Source of the DNA: Mariprofundales bacterium
GTDB taxonomy: Bacteria > Pseudomonadota > Zetaproteobacteria > Mariprofundales > S012-25
Assembly: GCA_015487905.1 (NCBI GenBank)
Contig: WFOX01000078.1
Coordinates: 1 to 5,793, forward strand
DNA length: 5,793 nt
Reading direction: 5' to 3'
Shown here piece by piece: positions 5,615 through 5,793 of the stretch. The notes under the pieces are model-generated. The model was not told where the DNA came from. It saw only the letters and a list, made by a program, of their open reading frames with translations, and searched no databases. A program made the position numbers and the translations under genes. Numbering within the stretch: position 1 is the first letter of the stretch; the number at the start of each line of letters is the position of its first letter.

Positions 5615-5793
5615 CCACTCGCTAGACGGCATGTTCTAATACCCCGGCTGGGAGCCGTCCGGAAGCAGCGCGGAGCCCCTGTTCTTCCGCCATCGGGCGC
5701 TTTCAGTCTCGCATTCTCTTGCCAATCTGAAAAAGCGAACGCCATTCCTCCCCTTGCACATTTAGCATCCATCTCCCTATGCGCAACAAAAAA
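5615..5793. other. Noncoding tail with short inverted repeats
   Basis: No supportable gene lies here. Several stems can form. GACGGC (5625-5630) can pair with GCCGTC (5654-5659). CGGCT (5645-5649) can pair with AGCCG (5653-5657) across a GGG loop, and these first two exclude each other. CGGAAGCAG (5660-5668) can pair with CTG and CTTCCG (5679-5681, 5684-5689) across a two-base bulge. None is followed by a T-run. The region may hold a Rho-type transcript end for the NERD gene or the leader of a gene to the right. It ends in an A-run at the window edge. Confidence 0.4.

Noticed and set aside
5656..5670. GTCCGGAAGCAGC resembling the GGTCCGGAAGGAAGCAGCC core of bacterial SRP RNA
   Set aside because: The GGAA tetraloop and its closing pairs are not preserved, three bases of the core are missing, and the flanks do not form the long SRP hairpin.
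5611..5772. Minus-strand open frame of 53 codons in the right-hand tail
   Set aside because: AGGGAG directly abuts the ATG with no spacing, the product has no recognisable motif, and its end overlaps the NERD gene's stop.

Overview
The window reads as chromosomal DNA of a GC-rich proteobacterium, most likely a betaproteobacterium. The main taxonomic clue is a very long DUF3683-type FAD-linked oxidoreductase, an architecture I associate mainly with Betaproteobacteria. The GCGC-rich codon use and strong GGAGG ribosome binding sites fit this. I cannot name the genus.

Layout from left to right. (1) Positions 2122 to 1, minus strand: the first 707 codons of an FAD-linked 2-hydroxyacid-dehydrogenase-like protein, open over its whole visible length and cut by the window edge. 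(2) Positions 2123-2213: a 91-base divergent promoter region. (3) Positions 2214-3380, plus strand: a subgroup Ib aspartate-type aminotransferase with all PLP-site residues. It overlaps tail to tail by 30 bases with the next gene. (4) Positions 4554-3351, minus strand: a two-gene operon of a Fur-family regulator followed by an FTR1/EfeU-type iron permease. The genes are translationally coupled, with an 8-base overlap and GGAGG inside the end of the regulator gene. (5) Positions 4558-4576: a near-perfect Fur box just upstream of the regulator, overlapping its likely promoter. (6) Positions 4646-5614, plus strand: a nuclease-related-domain (NERD) protein with a C-terminal zinc ribbon, clearly lower in GC than its neighbours and probably acquired by transfer. 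(7) Positions 5615-5793: a noncoding tail with several short inverted repeats and no gene I can support.

How the parts work together: the regulator, Fur box and permease look like a self-contained iron-responsive circuit. Iron-loaded regulator (or a separate global Fur) would shut off both itself and ferrous or ferric iron uptake. The oxidoreductase and aminotransferase are metabolic genes that share a divergent intergenic region but need not be functionally linked. The NERD gene faces away from the iron operon across the same Fur box, so its regulation by iron is possible but unproven.

I found no tRNA, rRNA, CRISPR array, insertion sequence or phage gene. I did not find a convincing new multi-gene system. 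The least ordinary items are the compact regulator-permease-operator module and the low-GC NERD-zinc ribbon gene beside it.
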